From CAVQZC01 sp963718315 (GTDB taxonomy: Bacteria > Actinomycetota > Thermoleophilia > Gaiellales > JAICJC01): a stretch of 64,000 nucleotides of DNA. Numbering within the stretch: position 1 is the first letter of the stretch; each line of letters opens with the position of its first letter. A program made the translations under genes and the position numbers. Positions 41,134 to 49,029 of the stretch are shown piece after piece. A model generated the notes under the pieces. That model saw nothing but the letters and a program-made list of their open reading frames with translations, was not told where the DNA came from and made no database searches. The stretch is from assembly GCA_963718315.1 (NCBI GenBank), contig CAVQZC010000007.1, forward strand, positions 186,001 to 250,000. Reading direction: 5' to 3'.

Positions 41134-41820
41134 ATGCGTAGGCTCCGCTTGCTGATACCGAGGAACCGCTGGGTGCGGATCGCTCTGACGGCCGTGATCG
41201 CGCTCGTGTTGATCCCGCCGCTCACCTGGCTGGCAGTGAATCTGGTCACCAGGAACGACCGCTACTCGTCGATCGCCTCTGTGCCCCATCGCCAGGTCGC
41301 CCTCGTGTTCGGCGCCGGGCTGGGCGCGCACGGACGGCCCTCGCCGGTGCTCGCCGACCGTGTCAAGGACGCCGTCGCTCTCTACGACCGAGGCACGGTG
41401 GACGGCCTGCTGATGAGCGGCGACAATCACTCGAAGTCGTACAACGAGGTTGGCTCGATGCAGGCGTACGCGGAACGGCTGGGCGTCCCGGCAGCCGCGA
41501 TCACCACCGACCACGCCGGGTTCGACACCTACGACAGCTGCTGGCGCGCCCGCCATGTCTTCGACGTCAAGAGCGCGGTCATCGTGACCACCAACTTCCA
41601 CGTGTCCCGCGCCGTGCTCACGTGCCGCAGCTTCGGGATCGATGCGGTTGGCATCGGAGCACGCGACTTCGGCAAGTACCGGGCGTCGACCGTGCTGAAG
41701 TGGAACATCCGCGAGATGCTGGCGACGGTGAAGGCGGTGTGGGACGTCGACGTCACGCACCCCGGGCCGACGCTGGGCGGGCCGCCGGTGCCGCTGCGGA
41801 TCGACCCCATCTCCCGCTAG
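41134..41820 (+). CDS. SanA/YdcF-like DUF218 membrane protein
   Basis: A 228-residue protein. One N-terminal membrane helix (RIALTAVIALVLIPPLTWLAV) precedes the DUF218 domain: VALVFGAGLGAHGRPSPVLADRV, YDRGTVDGLLMSGDNHSKSYNEV, TTDHAGFDTYDSCWRARHVF, then VIVTTNFHVSRAVLTC. The conserved acidic and His residues of SanA/ElyC/YdcF are there. E. coli SanA and ElyC affect envelope integrity and lipid-carrier metabolism. The start is ATG 41134, matching the family's N-terminus. Its end overlaps the convergent LspA-like gene by 4 bases. Confidence 0.85.
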   Translation: MRRLRLLIPRNRWVRIALTAVIALVLIPPLTWLAVNLVTRNDRYSSIASVPHRQVALVFGAGLGAHGRPSPVLADRVKDAVALYDRGTVDGLLMSGDNHSKSYNEVGSMQAYAERLGVPAAAITTDHAGFDTYDSCWRARHVFDVKSAVIVTTNFHVSRAVLTCRSFGIDAVGIGARDFGKYRASTVLKWNIREMLATVKAVWDVDVTHPGPTLGGPPVPLRIDPISR

Positions 41821-42254
41821 GACGATGCCGGGCTGGTCAGCCGCTCGAGGCCCATCCAGACCGCTGACAGCGCAACGATCACGAGGCCGGTGAGCATCAC
41901 GGCGTCGGCCACGTTGAGCACGATCAGATAGTCCCCAACCTGCACCGGTAGGTAGTCGCTCACGCCTGCCGGGTCGAGCAGCAGGCAGACCGCGTTGCCG
42001 GCGGCGCCGGCGATGCACATGACGATCCCGAGCTGGCCGGCCGCCGGCAGCCTCGCGCGCGTCAGCCAGGCGATGATGCCGAGCAGCAGCGCCGGGATGA
42101 TCAGGGTCGCGGGCCGGACGTGATGGTACGTCGAGGGCCGGTCACCGAGAGCCCGGTCGACGAACAGATCGGCGGCGGTGAAGGCCGCGACGGCAATCGC
42201 CGCAGGCAGCGTCGGCAGGGGCGGGCGTTGGACCACTCTCCCCGTTGTACTCAC
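41817..42254 (-). CDS. Signal peptidase II-like (LspA-related) membrane protein
   Basis: A 145-residue protein with four membrane helices. Its sequence follows LspA order: an N-terminal Asp (TAADLFVDRALGD), GIVMCIAGAAGNAVCLLLD, then GVSDYLPVQ with an Asp, and VLNVADAVMLTG with a second Asp. LspA is an aspartic protease that removes lipoprotein signal peptides, and its two catalytic Asp lie in the VxDF and NxAD motifs, both matched here. The usual Asn-Leu-x-Asp after GGxxGN is changed to NAVCLLLD, so it is a divergent member. It may be a second LspA or a relative with another target. Confidence 0.65.
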   Translation of the reverse strand: MSTTGRVVQRPPLPTLPAAIAVAAFTAADLFVDRALGDRPSTYHHVRPATLIIPALLLGIIAWLTRARLPAAGQLGIVMCIAGAAGNAVCLLLDPAGVSDYLPVQVGDYLIVLNVADAVMLTGLVIVALSAVWMGLERLTSPASS

Positions 42255-42287
42255 GTCTGGGGCGCGGGGGAACCCCAGGCGCGAATC

Positions 42288-42491
42288 TCATGCCATCGGC
42301 CGGCGACCCGCGATCTGCTCGATCGTCCGCCAGGTATCGCCCGTGACGTGGGCGATCTCGTCGTCGGGCCAGCCGGCCGCCCGCGCCTGACGGATCGCGT
42401 CCGCGTACGCATGCTTGCCCTGGACGTGCTGGAGTGAGGTCGCCAGCAGGCGCTCGGTGATCTCGGCCCGTTCCCCCATCGGACGAGCCAC
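42288..42491 (-). CDS. Small hypothetical protein
   Basis: A 67-residue, soluble, mostly helical protein from GTG 42491. WPDDEIAHVTGDTWRTIEQIAGRR near the C-terminus resembles a helix-turn-helix but is too short to call. It sits between two small minus-strand genes. Function unknown. Confidence 0.5.
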   Translation of the reverse strand: MARPMGERAEITERLLATSLQHVQGKHAYADAIRQARAAGWPDDEIAHVTGDTWRTIEQIAGRRPMA

Positions 42492-42528
42492 TATACCGAA
42501 CAGGTGTTCGCCTGGCTAGCTCGCGGAG

Positions 42529-43068
42529 TTAGTCAGCCTTCTCGCTGCTGTCGGAGTCGGGCTCGTCCTCGACCTCGGCTGCGATCGCAGCTGCGGCGTC
42601 GGCCGAGACCATGTGCTTGGCGATCCGCTCGTACCCGTCGAGGCCGCGCTCGAGCTGTGCGACGACCCGATCCTGCGCGACCGCGATGATTGCCGACGAC
42701 CCCGGCGGCAGGCTCTCGCCGATCGCCTTCAGATCCTCGTCCTTGAAGCCCTTGTCGCGCACCTTGCCCCAGATCCCGCCGGCGGCCCCACCGACGATGG
42801 CCGTGCCGATGATGCTGGGCGGGAAGATCAGGCCGACCACGCCGCCTGCGATCGCGCCGCGCTTGGCCCACTTCTTGCCGCTGGGATCTGCGGTCTCCTC
42901 GAACTTGACCTTGTCCTCGGTGGTGTGGACGATCACCGCGGCGTCGATCAGGTCGATCGCGCCTTCGCGGTGTGCCACCTGGAAATCCTTCAGCGCGGCG
43001 CCCGCGCCGCCCTCGGTGCTGTATGCCGCCACGAACAGCTCGATGGTACTGCTCCCACTGGTGCTCAT
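42529..43068 (-). CDS. DUF1269-like membrane-associated protein
   Basis: A 179-residue protein in the style of DUF1269: ELFVAAYSTEGGAGAALKDF, then VIVHTTEDKVKFEETADPSG, then a glycine-rich helical hairpin RGAIAGGVVGLIFPPSIIGTAIVGGAAGG and ALKAIGESLPPGSSAIIAVA-like text. The hairpin could insert in or lie on the membrane. Members are often stress-induced but uncharacterised. A strong GGAGGGCAAA ribosome site supports the ATG at 43068. The tail is acidic. Confidence 0.78.
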   Translation of the reverse strand: MSTSGSSTIELFVAAYSTEGGAGAALKDFQVAHREGAIDLIDAAVIVHTTEDKVKFEETADPSGKKWAKRGAIAGGVVGLIFPPSIIGTAIVGGAAGGIWGKVRDKGFKDEDLKAIGESLPPGSSAIIAVAQDRVVAQLERGLDGYERIAKHMVSADAAAAIAAEVEDEPDSDSSEKAD

Positions 43069-43140
43069 TTTGCCCTCCTCGACTGGCGTTCCGCACCAGG
43101 GTAGATCAGTGGAGCTCGTCACACGAGGGGGCGGACATCC

Positions 43141-43170
43141 TTGACAGGGGATGGGTGGATTCGATATCAC
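43141..43170 (+). promoter_or_regulatory. Candidate housekeeping promoter of the G1 peptidase gene
   Basis: TTGACA at 43141-43146 is a perfect -35 hexamer. TATCAC at 43165-43170 is a plausible -10, with an 18-base spacer. A GGGAGG ribosome site (43195-43200) and GTG at 43207 follow at normal distances. This is one of few AT-rich stretches in the window. Confidence 0.5.
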
Positions 43171-43206
43171 CAGCCAGCCAATGTCTGAAAATTTGGGAGG
43201 TTTGCC

Positions 43207-44023
43207 GTGAACGCGCTTCGACTCGCCGCTCTTTGTGTGGGTGCGTTGCTGATCGCATCCCTTACGGGCGGCGCCGTGCGGAGCGCGCACGCGGCCGCTG
43301 TCCATCGACCGGCCGGGTACGCGGGCCCCGCCCGCGACCGCCAGATGCGTGACGGTACGGGGTCGCTGGCTTCACGCAACTGGGCGGGCTACGTGGCCTA
43401 CGACCAGGCCGAGGACACCGACTTCAACGTCATCAAGTCGACCTGGGTCGAGCCGGCCGTGACGTGCGAGGCGAGCAACGCCTGGACCGTGTTCTGGGTC
43501 GGGCTGGACGGCTGGTTCGACGGCACCGTGGAGCAGGGCGGGTCATCCGCGCGGTGCGTCGGCGGCGTGCCCCAGTACACGCTGTGGTGGGAGATGTTCC
43601 CGACCAACTCGATCCAGACCATGAACGCGATCAGCCCCGGCGACACGATTACGGCGTCGGTCACCTACAACACGGGCACCGCGAAGTTCCAGATCAAGGT
43701 CCGGGACGTCACCACCGGCAACGGGTTTACGCGCAACGAGAAGTGCGCGAGCAACCAGACGTGTGACCGCAGCTCGACCGACGTCATCGCCGAGGACGTC
43801 GGGCAAGTTTGGAGGCAGCACCTACTTCCCCCTGGCTAACTACGGGACGATGCAGTTCACCAGGTCGACCAGCACCGACGTCAACGGCACCTCCGGCGGG
43901 TTCACGAAGCCCGCGTGGGAGTACGCGGCGATCACGGAGCAGAGCGGCACGACGATCTACGCGACGGTGTCGGCGCTGTCCCACCAGGGCAAGACCTTCA
44001 GCGCCACCTGGCAGCACAGGTAG
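43207..44023 (+). CDS. Secreted G1-family (eqolisin-like) peptidase, frameshifted
   Basis: About 271 residues once corrected. A signal peptide (LAALCVGALLIASLTGGAV) precedes the G1 domain: SRNWAGYVAYDQ, STWVEPAVTC, WVGLDGWFDGTVEQGG (candidate catalytic Gln), QYTLWWEMFP, then STDVIAEDVG (candidate catalytic Glu) and KFGGSTYFPLANYGTMQF. G1 enzymes are acid endopeptidases using Gln and Glu. The frame breaks after EDVG: one extra G at 43801-43803 turns GGC-AAG into GGG-CAA, and the domain continues in the next frame to 44023. It is probably a secreted protease; the frameshift may be an error or real loss. Confidence 0.78.
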
Positions 44024-44118
44024 CTTCTCGGGTAACACGCTTCCAATCAAGCGCACGTACTTTTGTCGCGGTCGCTCCCCGGTCCACGAGGGCGGGCGGA
44101 TGACACCGGCTACCGCGC

Positions 44119-44937
44119 ATGACTGGATCGGACACACCCACACGCTCTCGCCTCTCGCGCGTCGCCGAGGTGACGGTGCTGTTCTGGGTCATCAAGGTGC
44201 TCAGCACCGGCATGGGCGAGGCCACCTCGGACTTCCTGGTGCACAAGGTCTATCCGCCGGCCGCCGTGATGGTGTGTGGGCTGCTGCTGGCGGTGGCCCT
44301 GCTGCTGCAGTTCCGGGCCAAGCGCTACGTGGTCTGGCGCTACTGGCTCGCGATCGTGATGGTGAGCGTCTTCGGCACCATGGTCGCGGACGTGACGCAC
44401 GTGGTGCTGGGCGTGCCCTACCTGGTGTCGACCGTGTTCTTCGGAACGTCGCTGGCCGTGATCTTCACGCTCTGGTACCTGAGCGAGCGGACGCTCTCGA
44501 TCCACAGCATCGTCAACGACCGCCGCGAGCTGTTCTACTGGGCGACTGTGATCGCCACCTTCGCGCTGGGCACGGCGGCGGGCGACATGACCGCCAAGAC
44601 GCTGGCGCTGGGGTGGCTGGGCTCGAGCGTGCTGTTCACCGTCGTGATCGCGATCCCCGCGATCGGGTATCGCTGGCTCGGCCTGAACTCCATTGTCGCG
44701 TTCTGGTTCGCGTACATCGTCACGCGCCCCATGGGAGCCTCCTGGGCCGACTGGCTGGGGCTGCCTCCGAAGCTGGGCGGCGTCGGTCTCGGGCGCGGTG
44801 ACGTCGCTCTCGGCCTGACGGTGATCATCGTCGTCCTGGTGGCCTACCTGGCGGCGAGGCAGCGCAGCGACGGCGGCCCCACCGCCAGCATCGCGGAACC
44901 GCGGCGGACGCTGGCCACGGACTCCATCTCGGGCTAG
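44119..44937 (+). CDS. COG4705-type multi-pass membrane protein
   Basis: A 272-residue integral membrane protein with seven or eight helices. The two halves are similar: LFWVIKVLSTGMGEATSDFL near the start and FYWATVIATFALGTAAGDMTA near residue 140 occupy the same place in each half. This internal duplication and the G-[ET]-x-x-[SG]-D motif mark the uncharacterised COG4705 group. It is likely a transporter or channel. It follows the G1 peptidase gene on the same strand; no function is known. Confidence 0.75.
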   Translation: MTGSDTPTRSRLSRVAEVTVLFWVIKVLSTGMGEATSDFLVHKVYPPAAVMVCGLLLAVALLLQFRAKRYVVWRYWLAIVMVSVFGTMVADVTHVVLGVPYLVSTVFFGTSLAVIFTLWYLSERTLSIHSIVNDRRELFYWATVIATFALGTAAGDMTAKTLALGWLGSSVLFTVVIAIPAIGYRWLGLNSIVAFWFAYIVTRPMGASWADWLGLPPKLGGVGLGRGDVALGLTVIIVVLVAYLAARQRSDGGPTASIAEPRRTLATDSISG

Positions 44938-45407
44938 GGCTTCGGGTTCGTGCGGTAGTCGGCCGTGGTCTGGCGGTCCGTCATCCACTGGTCGGCCGGA
45001 GCGGCCTCGTCCTGCAGATCCTTGCGCGCGGCGGCCTCGTTGCGCTTGACCAGCGCACCGGTGTAGGCCTCGTTGGTGGAGGTGACCCACTCCGCGGCCT
45101 GCTCGACCTTCGTCCCGACCTCATCTCGTGAGCCCGCCCGGAACTCGAGCGAGGAGCCGGTGAGTGTGAAGAACGGCGCGGATTCGCGCATCCGCTGCTC
45201 CAGCAGCGCGGTCCAGTCCCCGAGCATCGAGGGATCCTCGGCGACCAGGGGCACGGTCACCGCGTAGCTGCCGTCGGCTTGCCCGCTCGCCGCGGGGGTG
45301 CCCAGGCGCACGTAGTGGGGGGAATGGCCGGCCGTCATCAATACCACCACCTGGTCGGAGAGCGAGGATTCGACTGCGGCGAAGGGTACCTGGCGGGGAC
45401 GTAGCAC
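44934..45407 (-). CDS. Hypothetical protein
   Basis: A 157-residue soluble protein with no signal or membrane helix. A beta-rich N-terminal half (VVVLMTAGHSPHYVRLGTP, YAVTVPLVAEDP) is followed by a helical, charged half (TKVEQAAEWVTSTNEAYTGALVKRN). No family is recognised. It overlaps the convergent COG4705 gene by 4 bases and is divergent from the antiporter gene. Confidence 0.55.
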   Translation of the reverse strand: MLRPRQVPFAAVESSLSDQVVVLMTAGHSPHYVRLGTPAASGQADGSYAVTVPLVAEDPSMLGDWTALLEQRMRESAPFFTLTGSSLEFRAGSRDEVGTKVEQAAEWVTSTNEAYTGALVKRNEAAARKDLQDEAAPADQWMTDRQTTADYRTNPKP

Positions 45408-45444
45408 GCTGGTGCCCGGGAGTTCCGCCTGTAGATTGGCGTCA

Positions 45445-46764
45445 GTGCACGGCTGGGAACTGGCAACGGTCGGGGCGATCCTGCTCGGCTACGCGGCGGT
45501 GTCGGGGTGGCTGCAGCGGTCGCCGATCTCGGCCGCGATGGTGTTCGTCACCTGCGGGTATGTCGTCGGCAACCACGGATTCGGGCTGATCAGCGGCGCC
45601 TCGGCACGGGAGAGCGAGCGGCTGCTGGCCGAGGCGACTCTGACCCTGCTGCTGTTCGCGGACGCCGCGCGCATCGACCTGCGCGTGCTGCGCACCGAGT
45701 ACGCCCTGCCGGTGCGGCTGCTCGGCGTCGGGCTGCCGCTGACGATCGTCGCCGGCGCGCTCGTGGCGGCCGTGATGTTCGGCGGCCTGACGCTGCCGGA
45801 GGCCGCCGTGTTGGGGGTGCTGCTGGCGCCGACCGATGCCGCGCTGGGGCAGGCGGTGGTGACCGATCTGCGGCTGCCTTCGCGGATCCGGCAGGGGCTG
45901 AACGTCGAGAGCGGCCTCAACGACGGGATCTGTGTGCCGCTGCTCTTTCTCGCCCTGGGGTTCGCCGAGGCGGACTCGAACACGGCCAGCGCATCGGGAG
46001 CCGCGCGGCTGATCTCCGAGGCGATCGGCTACGGGTGCCTGGGCGGGGTGATTGCCGGCGGCCTGGCCGCGATCCTGCTCACGCAGGGACGCCGGCACGG
46101 GCTGACCGCCGAGGTGGCGGTACCGGTGATCCCGGTGGCGGCGGCCGCGCTGGCCTACGGGATCGCGACGCCCCTGGGCGGAAGCGGGTTCATAGCGGCC
46201 TTCGTCGGCGGCCTGGTGTACGGCGGCATCGTCAGCAACGAGCACGGCACGGACAGCCTGCTCGCCGAGGAGATCGGCAGCATTCTCGACGGCGCTACCT
46301 TCGTCGTGTTCGGCGCGGCGATCCTGGGCCCGGCGCTCTCGGTGCTCGACTGGCGTATCGCGCTCTACGCGGTGCTCAGCCTGACGGTGGTCAGGATGGT
46401 GCCGGTGTGGCTGGCCATGGCCGGCATGCACGCCCGGCCGCCGACCATCGCCTATGTCGGGTGGTTCGGCCCGCGCGGCCTGGCGTCGATCGTGTTCGCC
46501 CTGATCCTCGTCGAGGGCTCGCATCTACCCGGGACACCGACGATCCTTGCGGTCACCTTCTTCACCGTGGTGCTCTCGGTGTTCGCTCACGGCCTGACCG
46601 CCCCGGCGCTGACCGATCGCTACGCCGGCTGGTTCCGGAGCCACCCCGCCGACGGCGCGCCGCCTATGGAGAGCGTGGATGTGCCGCACCAGCGCTGGCG
46701 GCGCGGTCCCCGGCCGGCAACCGCTGCACTGGTAGGCACCAGTGCGCCCGGGGGTGCGGCGTGA
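45445..46764 (+). CDS. NhaP-type sodium (cation)/proton antiporter
   Basis: A 439-residue CPA1 antiporter with about 12 membrane helices. APTDAALGQAVVTD and LNVESGLNDGICVPLLFLAL hold the CPA1 Asp motif (N-D type, Asn-Asp in LND). GWFGPRGLASIVFALIL is the conserved Gly-Pro-Arg-Gly of the late helix. It exchanges Na+ or K+ for H+ to control pH and salt. The start is GTG 45445 (GTG 45412 is an alternative). The MFS gene starts 12 bases after it. Confidence 0.88.
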   Translation: MHGWELATVGAILLGYAAVSGWLQRSPISAAMVFVTCGYVVGNHGFGLISGASARESERLLAEATLTLLLFADAARIDLRVLRTEYALPVRLLGVGLPLTIVAGALVAAVMFGGLTLPEAAVLGVLLAPTDAALGQAVVTDLRLPSRIRQGLNVESGLNDGICVPLLFLALGFAEADSNTASASGAARLISEAIGYGCLGGVIAGGLAAILLTQGRRHGLTAEVAVPVIPVAAAALAYGIATPLGGSGFIAAFVGGLVYGGIVSNEHGTDSLLAEEIGSILDGATFVVFGAAILGPALSVLDWRIALYAVLSLTVVRMVPVWLAMAGMHARPPTIAYVGWFGPRGLASIVFALILVEGSHLPGTPTILAVTFFTVVLSVFAHGLTAPALTDRYAGWFRSHPADGAPPMESVDVPHQRWRRGPRPATAALVGTSAPGGAA

Positions 46765-46776
46765 TGGAGTCGCGCG

Positions 46777-48372
46777 GTGACGACCGTGGCTGAAGCGCCC
46801 GCCGACGCGGCCTCAGGTAGCAACCGGCTCGCGATTCTGCTGTCGATGGCGATGTTCGTGCTGGTCGTGGACACGTCGCTGATGAACGTCTCGATCGCCG
46901 CGGTCGTGCACGACCTCCACACCACCGTCAGCGGCGTCCAGTCCGCGATCGCGCTGGAGGCGCTGGTGTCGGCCGCGTTCATCCTGATCGGCGGCAAGGT
47001 CGGCGACCTGATCGGCCGCAAGCGCGCCTACGTCATCGGGCTGCTTGCGTATGCGGTCGGTGCCCTGTCGATGGCGCTCGCCCAGGACCTGCTCGCGATC
47101 ATCGTGTTCTGGGCGATCGTGGGCGGGCTGGGGGCCTCGCTGCTGCTGCCGGCGATGCAGTCCCTGATCCACGGCAACTTCCAGGGGGCGGCGCAGGCGA
47201 AGGCCTACGCGATGGTGGGAGCGGCGGCGGCCATCGCTGCGGCGGTCGGGCCGCTGCTGGGCGGGTTCATCACCACCTACCTGTCGTGGCGGATCGCGTT
47301 CCTGCTCGAGGACGCGGTGATCGTCGTCGTGCTGACGGGCATCAAGCTGATCCGCGACACGCCCTACACCGGGCCTCCCGGGATCGACATCGTGGGATCG
47401 CTGCTGTCCGTTGTCGGCATGGGCGGGGTCGTGCTCAGCATCCTGGTCTGGCAGGAGGGCGGAGAGTCGGTTGCGGCGCTGCTGATCCTCGGGCTGCTGG
47501 CGATGGGCGGCCTGGTGCGCTGGCTGCTGAGGCGCAAGCGCGAGGGAAAGCCGGCGCTGCTCGACACCGACCTGTTCAGCTCCAAGGTGTTCCGGCTCGG
47601 GATCACCCAGCAGATGCTCCAGCAGATCGCCCTGGGCGGGACGATGATCGTGCTGCCCATCTACCTGCAGATGGTGTTCGAGTACACCGCGATGGAGGCC
47701 GGCCTCTCGATGGCGCCGCTCTCGCTGAGCATGTTCGCGGTCGCGCTCGTGGCCGGCAGGCGCGGGGGGCACCGGAGGGCGAGCGTCATCATCCGGGCGG
47801 GCTTCGCCCTGCTCACCCTGGGGATGCTGATCCTGCTGCCGATCGTGCCCCGCGTCGACTCCGGGTGGTACCTGGTGGTGCCGTTGCTGATCGCCGGCTG
47901 CGGGCTCGGTCTGCTCGTCTCGCAGCTCAACAACTACACGCTGGCCCCGATGTCGGAGGAGCGGGTCAGCGAGGCGGCCGGGGTCAACTCCGCCTGCGGG
48001 TCGTTCGGGCTGTCGTTCGGGCTCGCCTTCGCCGGCGCGATCATGCTGGCGACGCTGTCGCTCGCATTTACCAACATGGCCGACTCGAGCGCGGTGCTCA
48101 CCCCGTCGCAGCAGACGCAGGTGTCAAAGACGCTCGAGCACGACGCCGAGGTGATGAGCAACACGGCGCTTCAGAAGCAGATCGCCGGCGAGCCCAAGGC
48201 GACGCAGGAGGAGATCCTGCGGATCAACACCGACGCACGCCACATCGCGCTGCAGGTGGCGCTGCTGGTGCCGATCCTGGCCGGCTTGCTCGGCCTGCTG
48301 AACTCGTTCCGGATGGTGCGGATCCCCGAGCCGGTCGCGACCGCCTCGCTCGAGGGCGTCACCCTGGGCTAG
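46777..48372 (+). CDS. MFS transporter, DHA2/EmrB type (14 helices)
   Basis: A 531-residue major facilitator. The motif A region is GGKVGDLIGRKRAYVIG after helix 2, motif B text follows, and VVDTSLMNVSIAAV in helix 1 is the DHA2 motif D1. Length and helix count (14) fit the EmrB/QacA drug:H+ antiporter group. It probably exports a drug or metabolite. The GTG start at 46777 lies close behind the antiporter stop. A weak GC-rich hairpin follows the stop near 48393. Confidence 0.9.
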   Translation: MTTVAEAPADAASGSNRLAILLSMAMFVLVVDTSLMNVSIAAVVHDLHTTVSGVQSAIALEALVSAAFILIGGKVGDLIGRKRAYVIGLLAYAVGALSMALAQDLLAIIVFWAIVGGLGASLLLPAMQSLIHGNFQGAAQAKAYAMVGAAAAIAAAVGPLLGGFITTYLSWRIAFLLEDAVIVVVLTGIKLIRDTPYTGPPGIDIVGSLLSVVGMGGVVLSILVWQEGGESVAALLILGLLAMGGLVRWLLRRKREGKPALLDTDLFSSKVFRLGITQQMLQQIALGGTMIVLPIYLQMVFEYTAMEAGLSMAPLSLSMFAVALVAGRRGGHRRASVIIRAGFALLTLGMLILLPIVPRVDSGWYLVVPLLIAGCGLGLLVSQLNNYTLAPMSEERVSEAAGVNSACGSFGLSFGLAFAGAIMLATLSLAFTNMADSSAVLTPSQQTQVSKTLEHDAEVMSNTALQKQIAGEPKATQEEILRINTDARHIALQVALLVPILAGLLGLLNSFRMVRIPEPVATASLEGVTLG

Positions 48373-48485
48373 GAGGTGTAACTCGAGGCGGACAGGGCTG
48401 ATGCCCCGTCCAGGGGGTTGCCGCGGCGCCGTGCGTTGGGCACCGTGCGACCAGACCCCGAAGGCTCCAACCTAAGGCTCCCACA

Positions 48486-48638
48486 ATGCATGAATCACCC
48501 GATCGTCACGACGCGCGTGCTCTCGCGCTCATCGACCAGGCGTTGACTCTCGGTCGCTTCACCGAGTCGCTCGTTGCTCAGGTCGCCGAGGCGTTGGCCG
48601 CGGCCGAGCAGGCCGAGCGCGGCGCCGCGCGCTTCTGA
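48486..48638 (+). CDS. Possible 50-residue helical protein
   Basis: Between the MFS gene and the repeat, an ATG opens a 50-residue frame: MHESPDRHDARALALIDQAL then LGRFTESLVAQVAEALAAA and a short acidic-basic end. It is amphipathic, helical and has strong third-position GC. It could be a small regulator; there is no family match and no clear ribosome site. Confidence 0.4.
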   Translation: MHESPDRHDARALALIDQALTLGRFTESLVAQVAEALAAAEQAERGAARF

Positions 48639-48661
48639 GTTTCGCCGGGCTGCGGTGTCCA

Positions 48662-48805
48662 AGAGCGCCTAACAGAATGCCTCGCGGCGTCTGGCAGGCG
48701 TCGGGCAAGCTGACTTGCAAGCCTCAGGCTTGCAAGGTTCAGGAGGAATCTGCGATTTACGCAGATTCCGGATGCGATGGCGCGTCGCATTCTGTTAGGC
48801 GCTCT
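48662..48805. repeat. MITE-like element, copy 2, with perfect 19-base terminal inverted repeats
   Basis: A 144-base element bounded by AGAGCGCCTAACAGAATGC (48662-48680) and its exact complement (48787-48805). It contains the same two hairpins as copy 1 at 21320-21542, here in the opposite order and orientation: CTTGCAAGCCT/AGGCTTGCAAG, then GTTCAGGA, then GGAATCTGCG/CGCAGATTCC. The bases between and beside them also match. It has no coding frame of its own. The right end supplies part of the stop codon of the small zinc-ribbon gene at 48804. A non-autonomous mobile repeat is the simplest reading. Confidence 0.72.
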
Positions 48806-49019
48806 AAGTCGCCTGCGACTGGGCGCCGCAGCCCGAGCACACCCAGGACATCAGCGAGTGCGACGGGCTCGACAGCGGGAAGTCGTCCGAGTCGACCTCG
48901 GCTTCGAGCAGGTCGCTGGGCTGCCAGTGCAGCCGGTCCTCGCCGCCGCACTCCGGGCTGTGGCACGGACGCGTCTCGGTGACGGCCCCCGCGGGCGGCG
49001 TCTTCGGGTCGGACTGCAC
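48804..49019 (-). CDS. Small zinc-ribbon protein
   Basis: A 71-residue protein from GTG 49019. Cys residues lie in RPCHSPECGG and VCSGCGAQ, with an acidic stretch (LLEAEVDSDDFPLSS) between them, suggesting a zinc-bound knuckle pair. The stop TAG (48804-48806) partly overlaps the end of the repeat element, so the last residues may have been changed by its insertion. It follows the epimerase gene's stop by 10 bases on the other side. Function unknown. Confidence 0.55.
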   Translation of the reverse strand: MQSDPKTPPAGAVTETRPCHSPECGGEDRLHWQPSDLLEAEVDSDDFPLSSPSHSLMSWVCSGCGAQSQAT

Positions 49020-49029
49020 GCCCAGGACA

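Noticed and set aside
48393..48420. GGACAGGGC/GCCCCGTCC hairpin after the MFS gene as a terminator
   Set aside because: One mismatch and no T-run; too weak to call.
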